From the NCBI RefSeq assembly GCF_018916875.1, contig NZ_JAHLNO010000021.1, positions 1 to 64,000 of the forward strand: DNA of 64,000 nt. Reading direction: 5' to 3'. Made by a program: the position numbers and the translations under genes. The notes beneath the pieces are model-generated. The model did no database searches and was not told where the DNA came from. It saw nothing but the letters and a program-made list of their open reading frames with translations. Source of the stretch: Virgibacillus proomii. Lineage in GTDB: Bacteria > Bacillota > Bacilli > Bacillales > Amphibacillaceae. Position 1 is the stretch's first letter, and each line of letters starts with the position of its first letter. Shown here in pieces: positions 52,307-60,899 of this stretch.

Positions 52307-52489
52307 ATAAAGTGAAACTTCATCAGTAGGAGTTTTCTTCCATCTCCTACTGAATGTTAGTACTACAAGGGTATGACCTAAAGGCCTTTGAACGAATCGG
52401 GCATTTAGGTGCCGTTTTCTCCCACTTAGACCCTTTTGTATCAACTCGAGGCTCTTGAAGTGGGAGTCTTACGGCACCTTACATACGGG
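52307..52489 (-). repeat. Structured repeat copy E at a duplication breakpoint
   Basis: Complete minus-strand copy. Its right end (CACTTTAT) touches the end of the duplicated EIIC arm, and its left end (TTAT|CCCGTATGTAA) lies inside the last codons of the isomerase-like gene, which it supplies with Ser-Arg-Met and the stop. The equivalent unoccupied site in the other arm reads TTTTATCCAAGAC, so the junction falls at a TTTAT sequence. Confidence 0.9.
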
Positions 52490-53159
52490 ATAAACAACTT
52501 ACCATTTCTTCTAATTTTGCTTCCCAATCAGGAGCCTTAATAATTCCGCTTGTTCCACCAGTACCATCAGCACCTTCTTGGATAACTTGTCTTACATCAT
52601 CTCCGGTACTTACACCTGCTGCCTGAAGAACCAGGATATCTGGATTCACATGTTTGATTGCAGATGTTGTTTCTTTTCGATAAGATGATTCACTCGTAGT
52701 ACCGGTTCCAATTAAACTGGTTGGTTCACAAATAATCATATTAGGCTCTAACTCTGCAACTGCCTTACATTGTTTTACCGTGTCAGCACAAACAATTGTA
52801 ATAAGCCCCAATTCGTCAGCTCTTCTAATTGTTTTATCTAGGCTGGATAAAGTTAAAGGATTTTCTGCATGATTTAAAACTACAGCTTTCACGCCTCTAT
52901 TTTTTAAAGCATCCGGAAGTACATGCCCCATACCTCTTCCTGGCGTTAAATAATCCATATGTTGAGCAGTAATGATTAAATTATTTGTATTCTCTATTAT
53001 CTTTGGCAGATCCACTAATTGACCTGTAAATAGTATGTCAATATCATATTTTTCTGCCAATATATTTGAAATCTTAGCTAACTTTAATAAATCATCTCCG
53101 TAAAGATATGATTTAGGATTTACAATAAAAACCGGTTTTTTAAAATTGTAGTTAATCAT
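52479..53159 (-). CDS. Triosephosphate isomerase-like enzyme, archaeal type
   Basis: A 226-residue TIM barrel, shorter than bacterial TpiA (about 250) and closer to archaeal enzymes. Catalytic residues are visible: N14/K16 in VNPKSY, H97 in LNHAENP, E145 in CEPTSLIGTG, and the phosphate loop GADGTGGTSGI. As last gene of a galactitol-type PTS operon it probably isomerises a phosphorylated triose or tetrulose made from the imported sugar alcohol. The final residues and stop come from repeat copy E, so the original C-terminus was different. Confidence 0.85.
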   Translation of the reverse strand: MINYNFKKPVFIVNPKSYLYGDDLLKLAKISNILAEKYDIDILFTGQLVDLPKIIENTNNLIITAQHMDYLTPGRGMGHVLPDALKNRGVKAVVLNHAENPLTLSSLDKTIRRADELGLITIVCADTVKQCKAVAELEPNMIICEPTSLIGTGTTSESSYRKETTSAIKHVNPDILVLQAAGVSTGDDVRQVIQEGADGTGGTSGIIKAPDWEAKLEEMVSCLSRM

Positions 53160-53198
53160 ATTGAAAATTTCCTTTCTAGTATTCTGTTAATGAAGATA

Positions 53199-53483
53199 TT
53201 AATTTGTTAACTTTTCTTTAAGTTGAATAAAAACGTCCTCTTTGCCAACCCCGGTTAATAAAGGGACTCCATTAATCACCTTACTTTTAAGATTATCAGG
53301 CACAATGGTTGTACTAATGACTACATCATAATTGTCAATGCTATTTATCTCATCTGAAATTTTGCTTTGGTATAATTTTACTGTGTTTTCCAAATTATTT
53401 TCCTTGAGCCAATCTTTTATTTTACCTGTAACGACAGTTGATGTTGCAACTCCCGTTCCACACATGATTAATAATGTTTTCAT
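53199..53483 (-). CDS. PTS EIIB, galactitol (GatB) type
   Basis: A 94-residue EIIB with the phospho-cysteine C8 in LLIMCGTGVATST. It links EIIA to EIIC. It lies between EIIC and the isomerase-like gene in the minus-strand operon and is the only separate EIIB in the window, so it would have to serve both EIIC copies. Confidence 0.9.
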   Translation of the reverse strand: MKTLLIMCGTGVATSTVVTGKIKDWLKENNLENTVKLYQSKISDEINSIDNYDVVISTTIVPDNLKSKVINGVPLLTGVGKEDVFIQLKEKLTN

Positions 53484-53580
53484 CTAAATTCCTCCCATAA
53501 ATTTAACTTATAAATTCCAAACCCTATTTCCATGTGAAACCTTAATATAGAAGTTTACCAATTTTTGTTTTATCCAAGAC

Positions 53581-54921
53581 TTAAGACTCTATTTTTTTAC
53601 TGCCTTTGATCTTGCTTTGGTAAATTAATGCAAACAAGACAACAACGAAAATGAATCCTATTCCTAACCAAGTTATTCCCAAACCGCTAAATAAGATGGT
53701 TGTCCATGCACCACCATCACTTAATACACTTATGGAGGAATTTCCTCCTAAATCAAAGTTGGATGCAATTGCGGACTTGGTGATTAGCGGAGCTGCCCAA
53801 GATGCCACATACAGTGTTGTAACAATATATAATGCCCCTCCTATCACGGTACGAAATATGTCTCCCTTAAAGACCGCCGCCATTAAACAAATCATAAAAG
53901 GAATCGTGGCTAAATCGCCTAAAGGCAGTACCGTATTTCCAGGTAAAATGACTGCTAACAGTAATGCAATCGGTACCAATAATAGCGAAGCAGATAAAAC
54001 GGATGATTGACCAACAGCCAATGCACTATCCATTCCTATATATAATTCTTTACCGGGGAATCTTTTTTGCACCCAACTACTTGCGGCTTCAGAAATAGGG
54101 GTAAGCCCTTCCATTAATAAAGCAACCATCCGAGGCATAAGCAACATGACAGCACCTGTTGCAACACCCAGATTTAAAGTATTATTAACATCATAACCAG
54201 CTAATAACCCAATAATTATTCCAATAATAAAACCTAAAACCGTTGTATCACCAAAAACACCAAATCTTTTCTGAACTAATTCAGGACTGATATTTATTTT
54301 ATTTAAACCGGGGATTCGGTCAAAAGCCCAGTTCAATGGTAATGCCAAAAGAAAACCCGGCGTCGAAGAACCATGCGGAAATGACATATTAGGTAACTGA
54401 TAATATTCTTGAACATAAATTGCACTCTTATCCGCCATAAAATAGAGAAGCATGGAATGCGTAATCATGGTGAAAATACCTAAAGCAAAGCTTGCTGTTG
54501 CTGCATATACTATTGATCCTGTAAATGCAATATGCCAAAAGTTCCAAATATCAACATTCAACGTTTTGGTCAATCCAAATAAAAGTAATACAACATTTAC
54601 TAAAATACCTACAATTATTGCCATACTTCCCAAAAGGGTACCATATGCAATCGCTGATGCTGCCGGCCAACCAACATCTATTGTTTGTAACGATAAATTG
54701 TAATTATTAACCATTGCTTCAGCGGCTGGACCTAAGTTATCAGTCAAAAGACCAATGACTAAATTCAATCCAATAAAACCAATCCCAATGGTTAAAGCAG
54801 ATTTAAAGGCCTTCCCTGGCTTTATCCTTAAAATCAAGCCAAATACCAAGAAAATAATTGGAAGCATGACACTTGCTCCTAAATCAACAAACCATTGAAT
54901 TACCTGTTGAAAGACTTGCAT
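53581..54921 (-). CDS. PTS EIIC, galactitol (GatC) type (operon copy)
   Basis: A 446-residue permease, nearly identical to the plus-strand copy at 50959. It lies 25 bases after EIIA and about 100 bases before EIIB. It forms the membrane channel and sugar-binding unit; the imported sugar alcohol is phosphorylated during transport. GGAGGA precedes the start. Confidence 0.92.
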   Translation of the reverse strand: MQVFQQVIQWFVDLGASVMLPIIFLVFGLILRIKPGKAFKSALTIGIGFIGLNLVIGLLTDNLGPAAEAMVNNYNLSLQTIDVGWPAASAIAYGTLLGSMAIIVGILVNVVLLLFGLTKTLNVDIWNFWHIAFTGSIVYAATASFALGIFTMITHSMLLYFMADKSAIYVQEYYQLPNMSFPHGSSTPGFLLALPLNWAFDRIPGLNKINISPELVQKRFGVFGDTTVLGFIIGIIIGLLAGYDVNNTLNLGVATGAVMLLMPRMVALLMEGLTPISEAASSWVQKRFPGKELYIGMDSALAVGQSSVLSASLLLVPIALLLAVILPGNTVLPLGDLATIPFMICLMAAVFKGDIFRTVIGGALYIVTTLYVASWAAPLITKSAIASNFDLGGNSSISVLSDGGAWTTILFSGLGITWLGIGFIFVVVLFALIYQSKIKGSKKIES

Positions 54922-54946
54922 CGAAACTCCTCCTTTTTAAAGAGCC

Positions 54947-55405
54947 TTATTCTATTCCTGCATTTTTCATTATGTTTTTAAATTCAATCAGTGACGTACA
55001 TTCTTTTAATTGGTTGACTGATCTTTCGTTTTGGAAAAGATCAACAAGCTTTTGCAGCATCGACAACTGTTCATCCGATTTTTTTAATGCCAGCATAAAA
55101 ATTAATGATACATCTATTTCATTATCCTTATTGGCCATATCCCTAAATTTGACAGGCTTTTTTAGTGACATAAACCCAATCTGAGGATGTATTACTTTTT
55201 CACTATCCGTGTGCGGTATTGCAACACCAGTTCCATTAACAAATAATCCTGTCGGAAAATTAGATTCTCTGGATATTATTCCTTCATAGAAATCTGATGT
55301 AACTAGACCATTTTTAATAAAATAATCTGATAAGACCCTTAAAGCCTGTTCTTTAGAGCTTTCATCAAAATTAAACAATACTATTTCTTTATTAAAATAC
55401 ATCAA
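54947..55405 (-). CDS. PTS EIIA, fructose/galactitol type (operon copy)
   Basis: A 151-152-residue EIIA with phospho-histidine in GVAIPHTD (H64 counting from ATG 55402). A TTG at 55405 is an alternative start, three bases upstream. The ribosome site is AGAGAAGGA. It is followed by EIIC in the operon and duplicated at 50479. Confidence 0.9.
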   Translation of the reverse strand: MMYFNKEIVLFNFDESSKEQALRVLSDYFIKNGLVTSDFYEGIISRESNFPTGLFVNGTGVAIPHTDSEKVIHPQIGFMSLKKPVKFRDMANKDNEIDVSLIFMLALKKSDEQLSMLQKLVDLFQNERSVNQLKECTSLIEFKNIMKNAGIE

Positions 55406-55435
55406 AGATCCTTCTCTCTTTAAAATTTACCTTTA

Positions 55436-55864
55436 TTAACTTTCAAATAACATAACGATCTTCTCCTTATCGTTAGCTTTTTTCAAATCTTTTACTATTT
55501 TTTCGTCACCAAGTGCTTTTATATATTTCTTGTAATATTGCTTTTCCAAAGAACTGCTATTTGGATGGAGTACAAACAAAGCTACAATATTTACTTTATG
55601 TTCATTCCAACTAAGGGGCTGGTTACTTTTAAAAATAACAAAGGAATTTGATTCGACACTTGCTGATTCACAATGCGGCATCGCTATATTATTTCCTATA
55701 TATGTCGATCCTGCCTTTTCCCTTTCGAGTACATGTTCAATAAAAAGTTCCATATTGCTGATGTAACCCTGTTCATACAATAATAATGATATTTGTTTAA
55801 TGACATTTTCTTTATTAACCGGTTTATCACACAAAATAACTAAATCCTCATTTAGTTTAAACAT
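55436..55864 (-). CDS. Second PTS EIIA-like protein
   Basis: A 142-residue EIIA of the fructose/mannitol fold with phospho-histidine H64 in AMPHCES. It is only distantly similar to the EIIA downstream and lies 24 bases after the regulator gene. Because the regulator lacks a fused EIIA domain, this protein may be its detached signalling module, phosphorylating the regulator rather than the permease. That role is inferred from position. Confidence 0.8.
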   Translation of the reverse strand: MFKLNEDLVILCDKPVNKENVIKQISLLLYEQGYISNMELFIEHVLEREKAGSTYIGNNIAMPHCESASVESNSFVIFKSNQPLSWNEHKVNIVALFVLHPNSSSLEKQYYKKYIKALGDEKIVKDLKKANDKEKIVMLFES

Positions 55865-55888
55865 TCAAGTCTCTTTACCTTTCCTTTA

Positions 55889-57376
55889 TTATTTACTTTT
55901 TATGAAGGTACTTACTATCTCTTTATCTCTATCTCCAAAAACAGGACTTACTAATATTATAGGGACTTCCTTTAATATGGGGACTTCCTTTACAAGCGCT
56001 TCCAAATTAACTGTGGTAAGAACAAAATCAACATCATTATACGTATTATAGTGGTCAATAAAATCTGTAGTCGAAAGAACATCCACTATTTCAATAGTTG
56101 GAAATGCCTTTTTTACCTTTACTTTTAGTAATTCGGAAGTCCCGATCCCACTAGTACAAATAATAACGATTCTCTTCGTATCAGACATTTGCTCCAAGTA
56201 TTTAGCAAAGTATATAGTCAAATACCCATTCTCATCATTATTAATTTTTCCTAATTTAAACTTATTTTCCGCGTTTTTTGAAATGGCTTTAATAATATTA
56301 AAAAGTTCTTCGTACTCTATTTCTATTTCTTCTAGCAAATTATTCTTTATTTGAATATTATTTTTCATCCGGTTGACCATTGGCCTTATATGATTTATTA
56401 ATTCTTCCCATACAATATCTTTTTCAAAATCTTTGCTCAAAGCTTTACCTGCTTCTTTTATATAAAATTCGGTTATTTCTCTTTCTATTCCTCTACGTAT
56501 CTGTATATTTCCTTTACTATTATTGTTTAACAGACGAGACGACAATAAATATTGAAATAAATACCACACTTCATTTTCAGGTAAGTGTATATTCAAGTAA
56601 TCTGAAATATTTCTTATGATACCCTTTGCCCACTCAAAAATTTCCATATTTTCTTGAATTAAATTTCTATAGGGTTTATTCAGCTCATCTATCATTTTTT
56701 CTACATTTACTTTTCCCTCTCGAAATCTGTTAATTAATATATATAGATGCGAGAAGATATTTATATTATATGGATACGGAATCGTAACATTTAGTTGGCT
56801 TTCCATTCTATTTATGTTAGAAATGATAAATTCTGTATCGGATTGATTAAGACTTTCTTTAGATAAAAGATTATCTAAATTAAAAATATTAATCGTATTA
56901 ATTAGTACTTTCCTTATATCAACCTCATTTCCATTTATTGAAATATATTTGCCTCTTCTCAATATATTTAAGTTATCATTTTCTAGTCTTTCATTAAGCA
57001 TCGTGATATCATTATATATAACTGTCTCGCTAACAAAATATTTATTATAAATGTCTGTCGTTTTTATTGGATTTGGTGATCTAAACAGTAAATCAATGAG
57101 AATCTGATTTCTTCGCTCTACCGGCGTGAAGTTCTTAACAAAACCATCTTTATTTGATTTCTTTCTTACATATTCCTCATAATTTAATTTGAATCCATCA
57201 CCAAGTTTGGAATCAATTAATGGTTGAGAACCGGAATCTTTATTTATTTTATCTATGGTTCGATAGACTGTCTTTGTAGAAACACTTAATACGTCAGCAA
57301 TTTTTGATGCAGGAATATAAGCGTTTTCTTGAAGCAATATATCAATAATGCTCTGTTCTCGCTCACTTAAATACAT
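55889..57376 (-). CDS. BglG/MtlR-type PTS-controlled transcription activator
   Basis: A 495-residue regulator. N-terminal HTH (about 1-60, KIADVLSVSTKTVYRTIDKI) and second winged helix (about 85-150, RNQILIDLLFRSPNPIKTTD) bind DNA. PRD-like segments follow (about 180-370, with HLYILINRFREG and the region around ELINHIRPMVNRM). The C-terminal EIIB-like domain has a phospho-cysteine in IVIICTSGIGTSELL. The usual C-terminal EIIA domain is missing and may be the next gene. It heads the PTS operon and presumably activates it when the substrate drains phosphate. Confidence 0.88.
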   Translation of the reverse strand: MYLSEREQSIIDILLQENAYIPASKIADVLSVSTKTVYRTIDKINKDSGSQPLIDSKLGDGFKLNYEEYVRKKSNKDGFVKNFTPVERRNQILIDLLFRSPNPIKTTDIYNKYFVSETVIYNDITMLNERLENDNLNILRRGKYISINGNEVDIRKVLINTINIFNLDNLLSKESLNQSDTEFIISNINRMESQLNVTIPYPYNINIFSHLYILINRFREGKVNVEKMIDELNKPYRNLIQENMEIFEWAKGIIRNISDYLNIHLPENEVWYLFQYLLSSRLLNNNSKGNIQIRRGIEREITEFYIKEAGKALSKDFEKDIVWEELINHIRPMVNRMKNNIQIKNNLLEEIEIEYEELFNIIKAISKNAENKFKLGKINNDENGYLTIYFAKYLEQMSDTKRIVIICTSGIGTSELLKVKVKKAFPTIEIVDVLSTTDFIDHYNTYNDVDFVLTTVNLEALVKEVPILKEVPIILVSPVFGDRDKEIVSTFIKSK

Positions 57377-57439
57377 CTTATTTATCTACCCTCCTTTCTT
57401 TTAAGTTCATTTTATCACATATATCTGTGCTTTTTTTTC

Positions 57440-58530
57440 TTTAATATGTCCGTTGCAATGGACATTTATTCAGACATGCTCACATTCGTCAAGCGGTATC
57501 CAGATATCCACATATGCATTATTAGTCATCCGTGCGATAATCTCTTAAGCAATATTTTTGAATGTTTTCGAACTACTTTGGTGGATAAAAGAATAGAATG
57601 GAAAGAGTCGTATGATTCCTGGAAGGAAAGTGTTATGAGTGCAGTTGCGTGGTGACGTGAACGAAAACATAAAAAATCATAGTGGACAGGCATAACCCGA
57701 TCAGAAACTATTTTATTGAAGAATAGAAATTACCATATTCCTATAGAAAGAGCCATCCGTAATAGTAGGCAATGATGGTTAATTTTTTATTAGAGTTATC
57801 GTATGTTCGCCACCTACAGATTTATTGGCTTACAATTTCTAAATCAATCTTTTCATTTATTGAATCCTGTAATCCTCTTTTCCGAACCTCGATTAAATCT
57901 CTGCCATCACTTGTAACAAAGTAATTCGATATCTGTTATTTCAGAGCTAATATTGTCTTTCAATGGAGGTTGTTTAGATAAATCTTCAATATCCCAAGGA
58001 CTGTATTGCTTATAGTAGTCTTTTTGTCAAGAACGCATACTACATTAACTACAAAGTCCGCATTTTATGGGATTAGACCTTATTTTTATGGGAAACTTGA
58101 GTTATAACAAAAGAAATGAAAAAATTCGATGACTTTAAATTCAAGAATAAATAAGTGATTATAATGGTAGATAATATTGAAAAAAACTATGGGATGCATT
58201 CAAAGATTGGGAAAGAAAACAGAAGATAATGAGCGGTATTCAAGTGATTGTTATGAAGAAATCACTAAAAACCTTACTTCTACAGAAACTTTTGAGAGTA
58301 TCCCTGAAGTGATTTCAGTGCTATTAAAACTAAAAGACAGTTTTTTAATTGGAGAACAATTAATTACCTGCATGGACTATACAGCATAGCTGATACTACT
58401 GAAATACACCCTTTTTTGGAAAAAAACTCAAATAAGATAAGTGACCATATTAATGAATATGGAGACGAATTTACTAAAAATGCGTTCAAAGAATTCAAGT
58501 GATCAATAGGTATAAAAGAAGATTAACATG
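57440..58530. other. Region of unassigned gene remnants
   Basis: Three broken pieces are visible. A 69-codon plus frame at 57446-57655 (IHICIISHPCDNLLSNIFEC) has no ribosome site. A minus-strand piece at about 57825-58035 reads YYKQYSPWDIEDLSKQPPLK and, after a shift, YFVTSDGRDLIEVRKRGLQD. A plus-strand piece at 58165-58502 reads SSDCYEEITKNLTSTETFES and, in another frame, NSNKISDHINEYGDEFTKNA. I do not recognise the families; the last could be a small immunity-type protein. Confidence 0.4.
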
Positions 58531-58629
58531 CTTCGTGTCCTTTGAATGTTTTATACATAATGCCTTTTTCTTTAACTGTTTCTATACTTTCGATATTTTT
58601 AGAACCAGTAAATATGTATAAAACTAAAA

Positions 58630-58660
58630 GTAGCCCTTCCTTTCCTGTAAAGAAGGGCAA
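58630..58660 (-). terminator. Hairpin terminator after hxlR-type gene
   Basis: GCCCTTC pairs with GAAGGGC around a short loop, directly beyond the HxlR gene end at 58687. On the minus strand it is followed by TACTTTTAGTTTT, a weak T-run. Confidence 0.55.
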
Positions 58661-58686
58661 AAATTACTTTAAATTTATTTATGTTG

Positions 58687-59013
58687 TTATGGTTGTTGTA
58701 GATAATTTTTATGGGATGTTCCCCACTTCTGCATGGATTTCAAGATCGGAATCACTTCTTGGCCATATTCCGTTAAAGAATATTCAACTTTCGGTGGTAC
58801 CTGTGGATACACTTTTCGGTGCACTATTTTATGCTGCTCGAGTTCTCTTAACTGTGATGTCAACATTTTTTGCGTTATTTTTGGAATAGATCGCTTTAAT
58901 TGATTGAATCTCATAATTTTATTTTCCATGAGGTGATATAAAATTATCGGTTTCCATTTTCCTACAATCGCTTCTATAGCAACTTCAACACCATTGCATG
59001 TATTGTCTTGCAT
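58687..59013 (-). CDS. HxlR-family (YodB-like) transcriptional regulator
   Basis: A 108-residue winged-helix regulator. Start at ATG 59013, after AAGGGGA; the longer frame from TTG 59019 leaves less room for the ribosome site. An N-terminal cysteine in MQDNTCNGVEVAIEAI sits where YodB/HypR-type members carry their redox-sensing Cys. The HTH is in MRFNQLKRSIPKITQKMLTS. Divergent from a DoxX gene, which it probably represses until quinone or thiol stress. Confidence 0.88.
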   Translation of the reverse strand: MQDNTCNGVEVAIEAIVGKWKPIILYHLMENKIMRFNQLKRSIPKITQKMLTSQLRELEQHKIVHRKVYPQVPPKVEYSLTEYGQEVIPILKSMQKWGTSHKNYLQQP

Positions 59014-59028
59014 ACACAAATCCCCTTA

Positions 59029-59088
59029 AGTATCTTTTTTGATACTATACCACTTTTAAGTGCCTACTTCCATTAAATACTATACAGG
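59029..59088. promoter_or_regulatory. Operator region between hxlR and doxX genes
   Basis: AGTATC-N6-GATACT (59029-59046) is a perfect palindrome next to the HxlR start, and ATACTATAC occurs at 59042-59050 and again at 59078-59086. They suit a dimeric HxlR regulator acting on both promoters. TATAAT at 59090-59095 is a likely -10 box for the DoxX gene. Confidence 0.6.
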
Positions 59089-59124
59089 CTATAATGTAAT
59101 ATAAGAAATGGAGGCACTATTATT

Positions 59125-59460
59125 ATGTTAGCAATTATTATACAAATCATTTTAGCATTAGGCTTTTTTATGTTTGGTTTAATGAAATTCACTTCCGAAA
59201 AAATGGTAGAAGGGTTCAACCATTTTGGGTTGCCGCAGTGGTTTCGAATTGTGACAGGAATCTTCGAATGGATTGGAGCTATCGGGTTGATTGTCGGAAT
59301 ATGGTATCCAATTGTGGCTGCCCTGTCAGGAATTTGGATAGCAATTATTATGTTTTTTGCTATTATTACACATATCCGTGCAAAAGATCCTCTTTCCCAA
59401 TCAGGAATGCCAGTGGTTTTTCTAATTTTATCTGTATTCGTATCATTTTTAAATATCTAA
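59125..59460 (+). CDS. DoxX family membrane protein
   Basis: A 111-residue protein with four membrane segments, the DoxX layout (GFFMFGLMKFTSEKMVEGFN, FEWIGAIGLIVGIWYPI). GGAGG precedes ATG 59125. In Bacillaceae, DoxX-like proteins next to HxlR/MarR regulators belong to thiol or quinone stress responses. Biochemical role unclear. Confidence 0.88.
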   Translation: MLAIIIQIILALGFFMFGLMKFTSEKMVEGFNHFGLPQWFRIVTGIFEWIGAIGLIVGIWYPIVAALSGIWIAIIMFFAIITHIRAKDPLSQSGMPVVFLILSVFVSFLNI

Positions 59461-59512
59461 TGACATGATTACAGTCAATGCTTTGATATAATAAAGATAA
59501 TTTCCTTTCTAT

Positions 59513-59605
59513 GGAAACAAGCTCCGACAGTTGGTAATGCCCCAGAAGTTAGAGTAAAAAATCTAACTTCTAGGGGGATCGCCGTTTGGAACTTGTTTTA
59601 TAGTG
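59513..59605. repeat. Long compound hairpin downstream of doxX
   Basis: CCCCAGAAGTTAGA and TCTAACTTCTAGGGG form a near-perfect 14-bp stem with a six-base loop, and outside it ACAAGCTCC pairs with GGAACTTGT. The whole is a long interrupted palindrome. Only one copy is in the window. It could be a terminator without a proper T-run or the core of a small palindromic repeat. Up to 60010 nothing else was found. Confidence 0.6.
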
Positions 59606-60019
59606 GGCCTTCCATATTTGGACACATAAAGAAAGATGTTTTTTCTTTGATAAGTAAATACTATTTTATAACCTATTTTATGGGCATAGTAATGAATTAT
59701 TTAAGTTATCTGCCCACTAAACAATTTAAATGTCTAAATTGCATAAAAATATAAGTTAAAGCGGTTCTAGATCTCCAAATAAATTGAGTAATTTAGCGGT
59801 TTGCATGTAAAGTTTCAACCGTTTTTTAAAGTTACCTTTTTAGGATATTAAATTATTCATTTATACTTTTATAAACTTATCCTTCACTTTGTGCTAGTTT
59901 TGATTTGATAAAGCAGTAATAATACCGTTTCTATCTATTTTATCCAGATATTGAGTTCTAAATAATAAAGGAATAAGACAACAAAAAATGACTACGCTTT
60001 AATAATATTGTACAATTTT

Positions 60020-60784
60020 TTAATCCATGACTAAGCCGCCATCGACCACCAGATTTTGCCCCGTTACGGCTCGACTCCATGGAGAGGCAAAAAATAAAAT
60101 AACATCAGCGACATCTTCGGGCGTTGTCACTTTTCGTAGAGGGGTGCCTTCTTTAATCAGCTCAAAAACGGCATCCGGAGTTTCAGCACTCGCATCTGTT
60201 TTACTTAACAAACCACCAGATACCATGTTCACTGCAATCCCATCTGGACCAAGTTCTTTAGCCATGGACCGAGTAAAACCAAGTAAAGCAGCTTTTCCAG
60301 TATTATAATCGTGATAGGGAACGACTGGATGTTGCACAAGATTCGTTCCAATATTAATGATACGACCAAACTTTTGCTTGACCATATCTGCTCTTCCTGC
60401 TTGCAGTGTGTGGAACGCAGCCTTTACACTTCCTTCAAATTGTGTTTCGAACTCACTCCACTTTATCGAATCTAACTTATTACGTAACTCACCATTAAAT
60501 GTAAAATCAATAAGTGCATTATTTACAATCGTTGTAATTGGCTTCCTAAAATGTTTCTTCGCCTTTATAAACAATGCATTTACTTCTTCCTGACTACGAA
60601 CATCTGCCTTAATAGCAAGGGCATGATCGCTTCCAATCTGCTCAACCACTTCTTCAGCTTTTCCCTTATTCGTAAAGTAGTTGACAACTACTTTTGCACC
60701 AACTCTCCCAAAAGCTTTGGCAATAGCTGCTCCAAGCCCTCTACTTGCTCCTGTAACTAAGATAATCTGTTCCTTAATTTCCAT
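60020..60784 (-). CDS. Short-chain dehydrogenase/reductase (FabG-like)
   Basis: A 254-residue SDR. The cofactor loop is TGASRGLGAAIAKAFG near the N-terminus, and the catalytic Tyr/Lys are in DYNTGKAALLGF (YxxxK). The residue 13 before the Tyr, usually Ser, is Thr (NIGTNL). The start is ATG 60784, nine bases after AAGGAG; the TTG at 60793 would touch that site. Annotated relatives are often called 3-oxoacyl-ACP reductase, but a stand-alone member may act on another ketone. Confidence 0.85.
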   Translation of the reverse strand: MEIKEQIILVTGASRGLGAAIAKAFGRVGAKVVVNYFTNKGKAEEVVEQIGSDHALAIKADVRSQEEVNALFIKAKKHFRKPITTIVNNALIDFTFNGELRNKLDSIKWSEFETQFEGSVKAAFHTLQAGRADMVKQKFGRIINIGTNLVQHPVVPYHDYNTGKAALLGFTRSMAKELGPDGIAVNMVSGGLLSKTDASAETPDAVFELIKEGTPLRKVTTPEDVADVILFFASPWSRAVTGQNLVVDGGLVMD

Positions 60785-60899
60785 ACCAAACAACTCCTTC
60801 GTAATTAAAGTTTGATCAACGAAATGATAGTTTTTCCAACATCGAACAAAAGCAGCTAGAAAGCGCTCAGGTTAGTGACGTACAAACGGCAGAGCTGCT

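Larger units (their letters stand above)
50430..52310 (+). repeat. Left arm of inverted duplication (PTS EIIA-EIIC)
   Basis: This arm matches 53571-55450 in opposite orientation: EIIA and EIIC are both present, with about 8 differences in 151 and 16 in 446 residues by eye. Homology runs past the EIIC stop through AAGTCTTGGATAAA and ends at 52310, exactly where repeat copy E begins. At the other end similarity fades near the stop of the upstream EIIA2 gene equivalent. Confidence 0.9.
53571..55450 (-). repeat. Right arm of inverted duplication (PTS EIIA-EIIC)
   Basis: This arm lies in the natural operon order EIIA2-EIIA-EIIC-EIIB and is therefore probably the original. Its mirror image is 50430-52310. 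The arms are separated by about 1.26 kb holding copy E, the isomerase-like gene and EIIB. An inverted repeat this long and similar can recombine and flip the segment between the arms. Confidence 0.9.
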
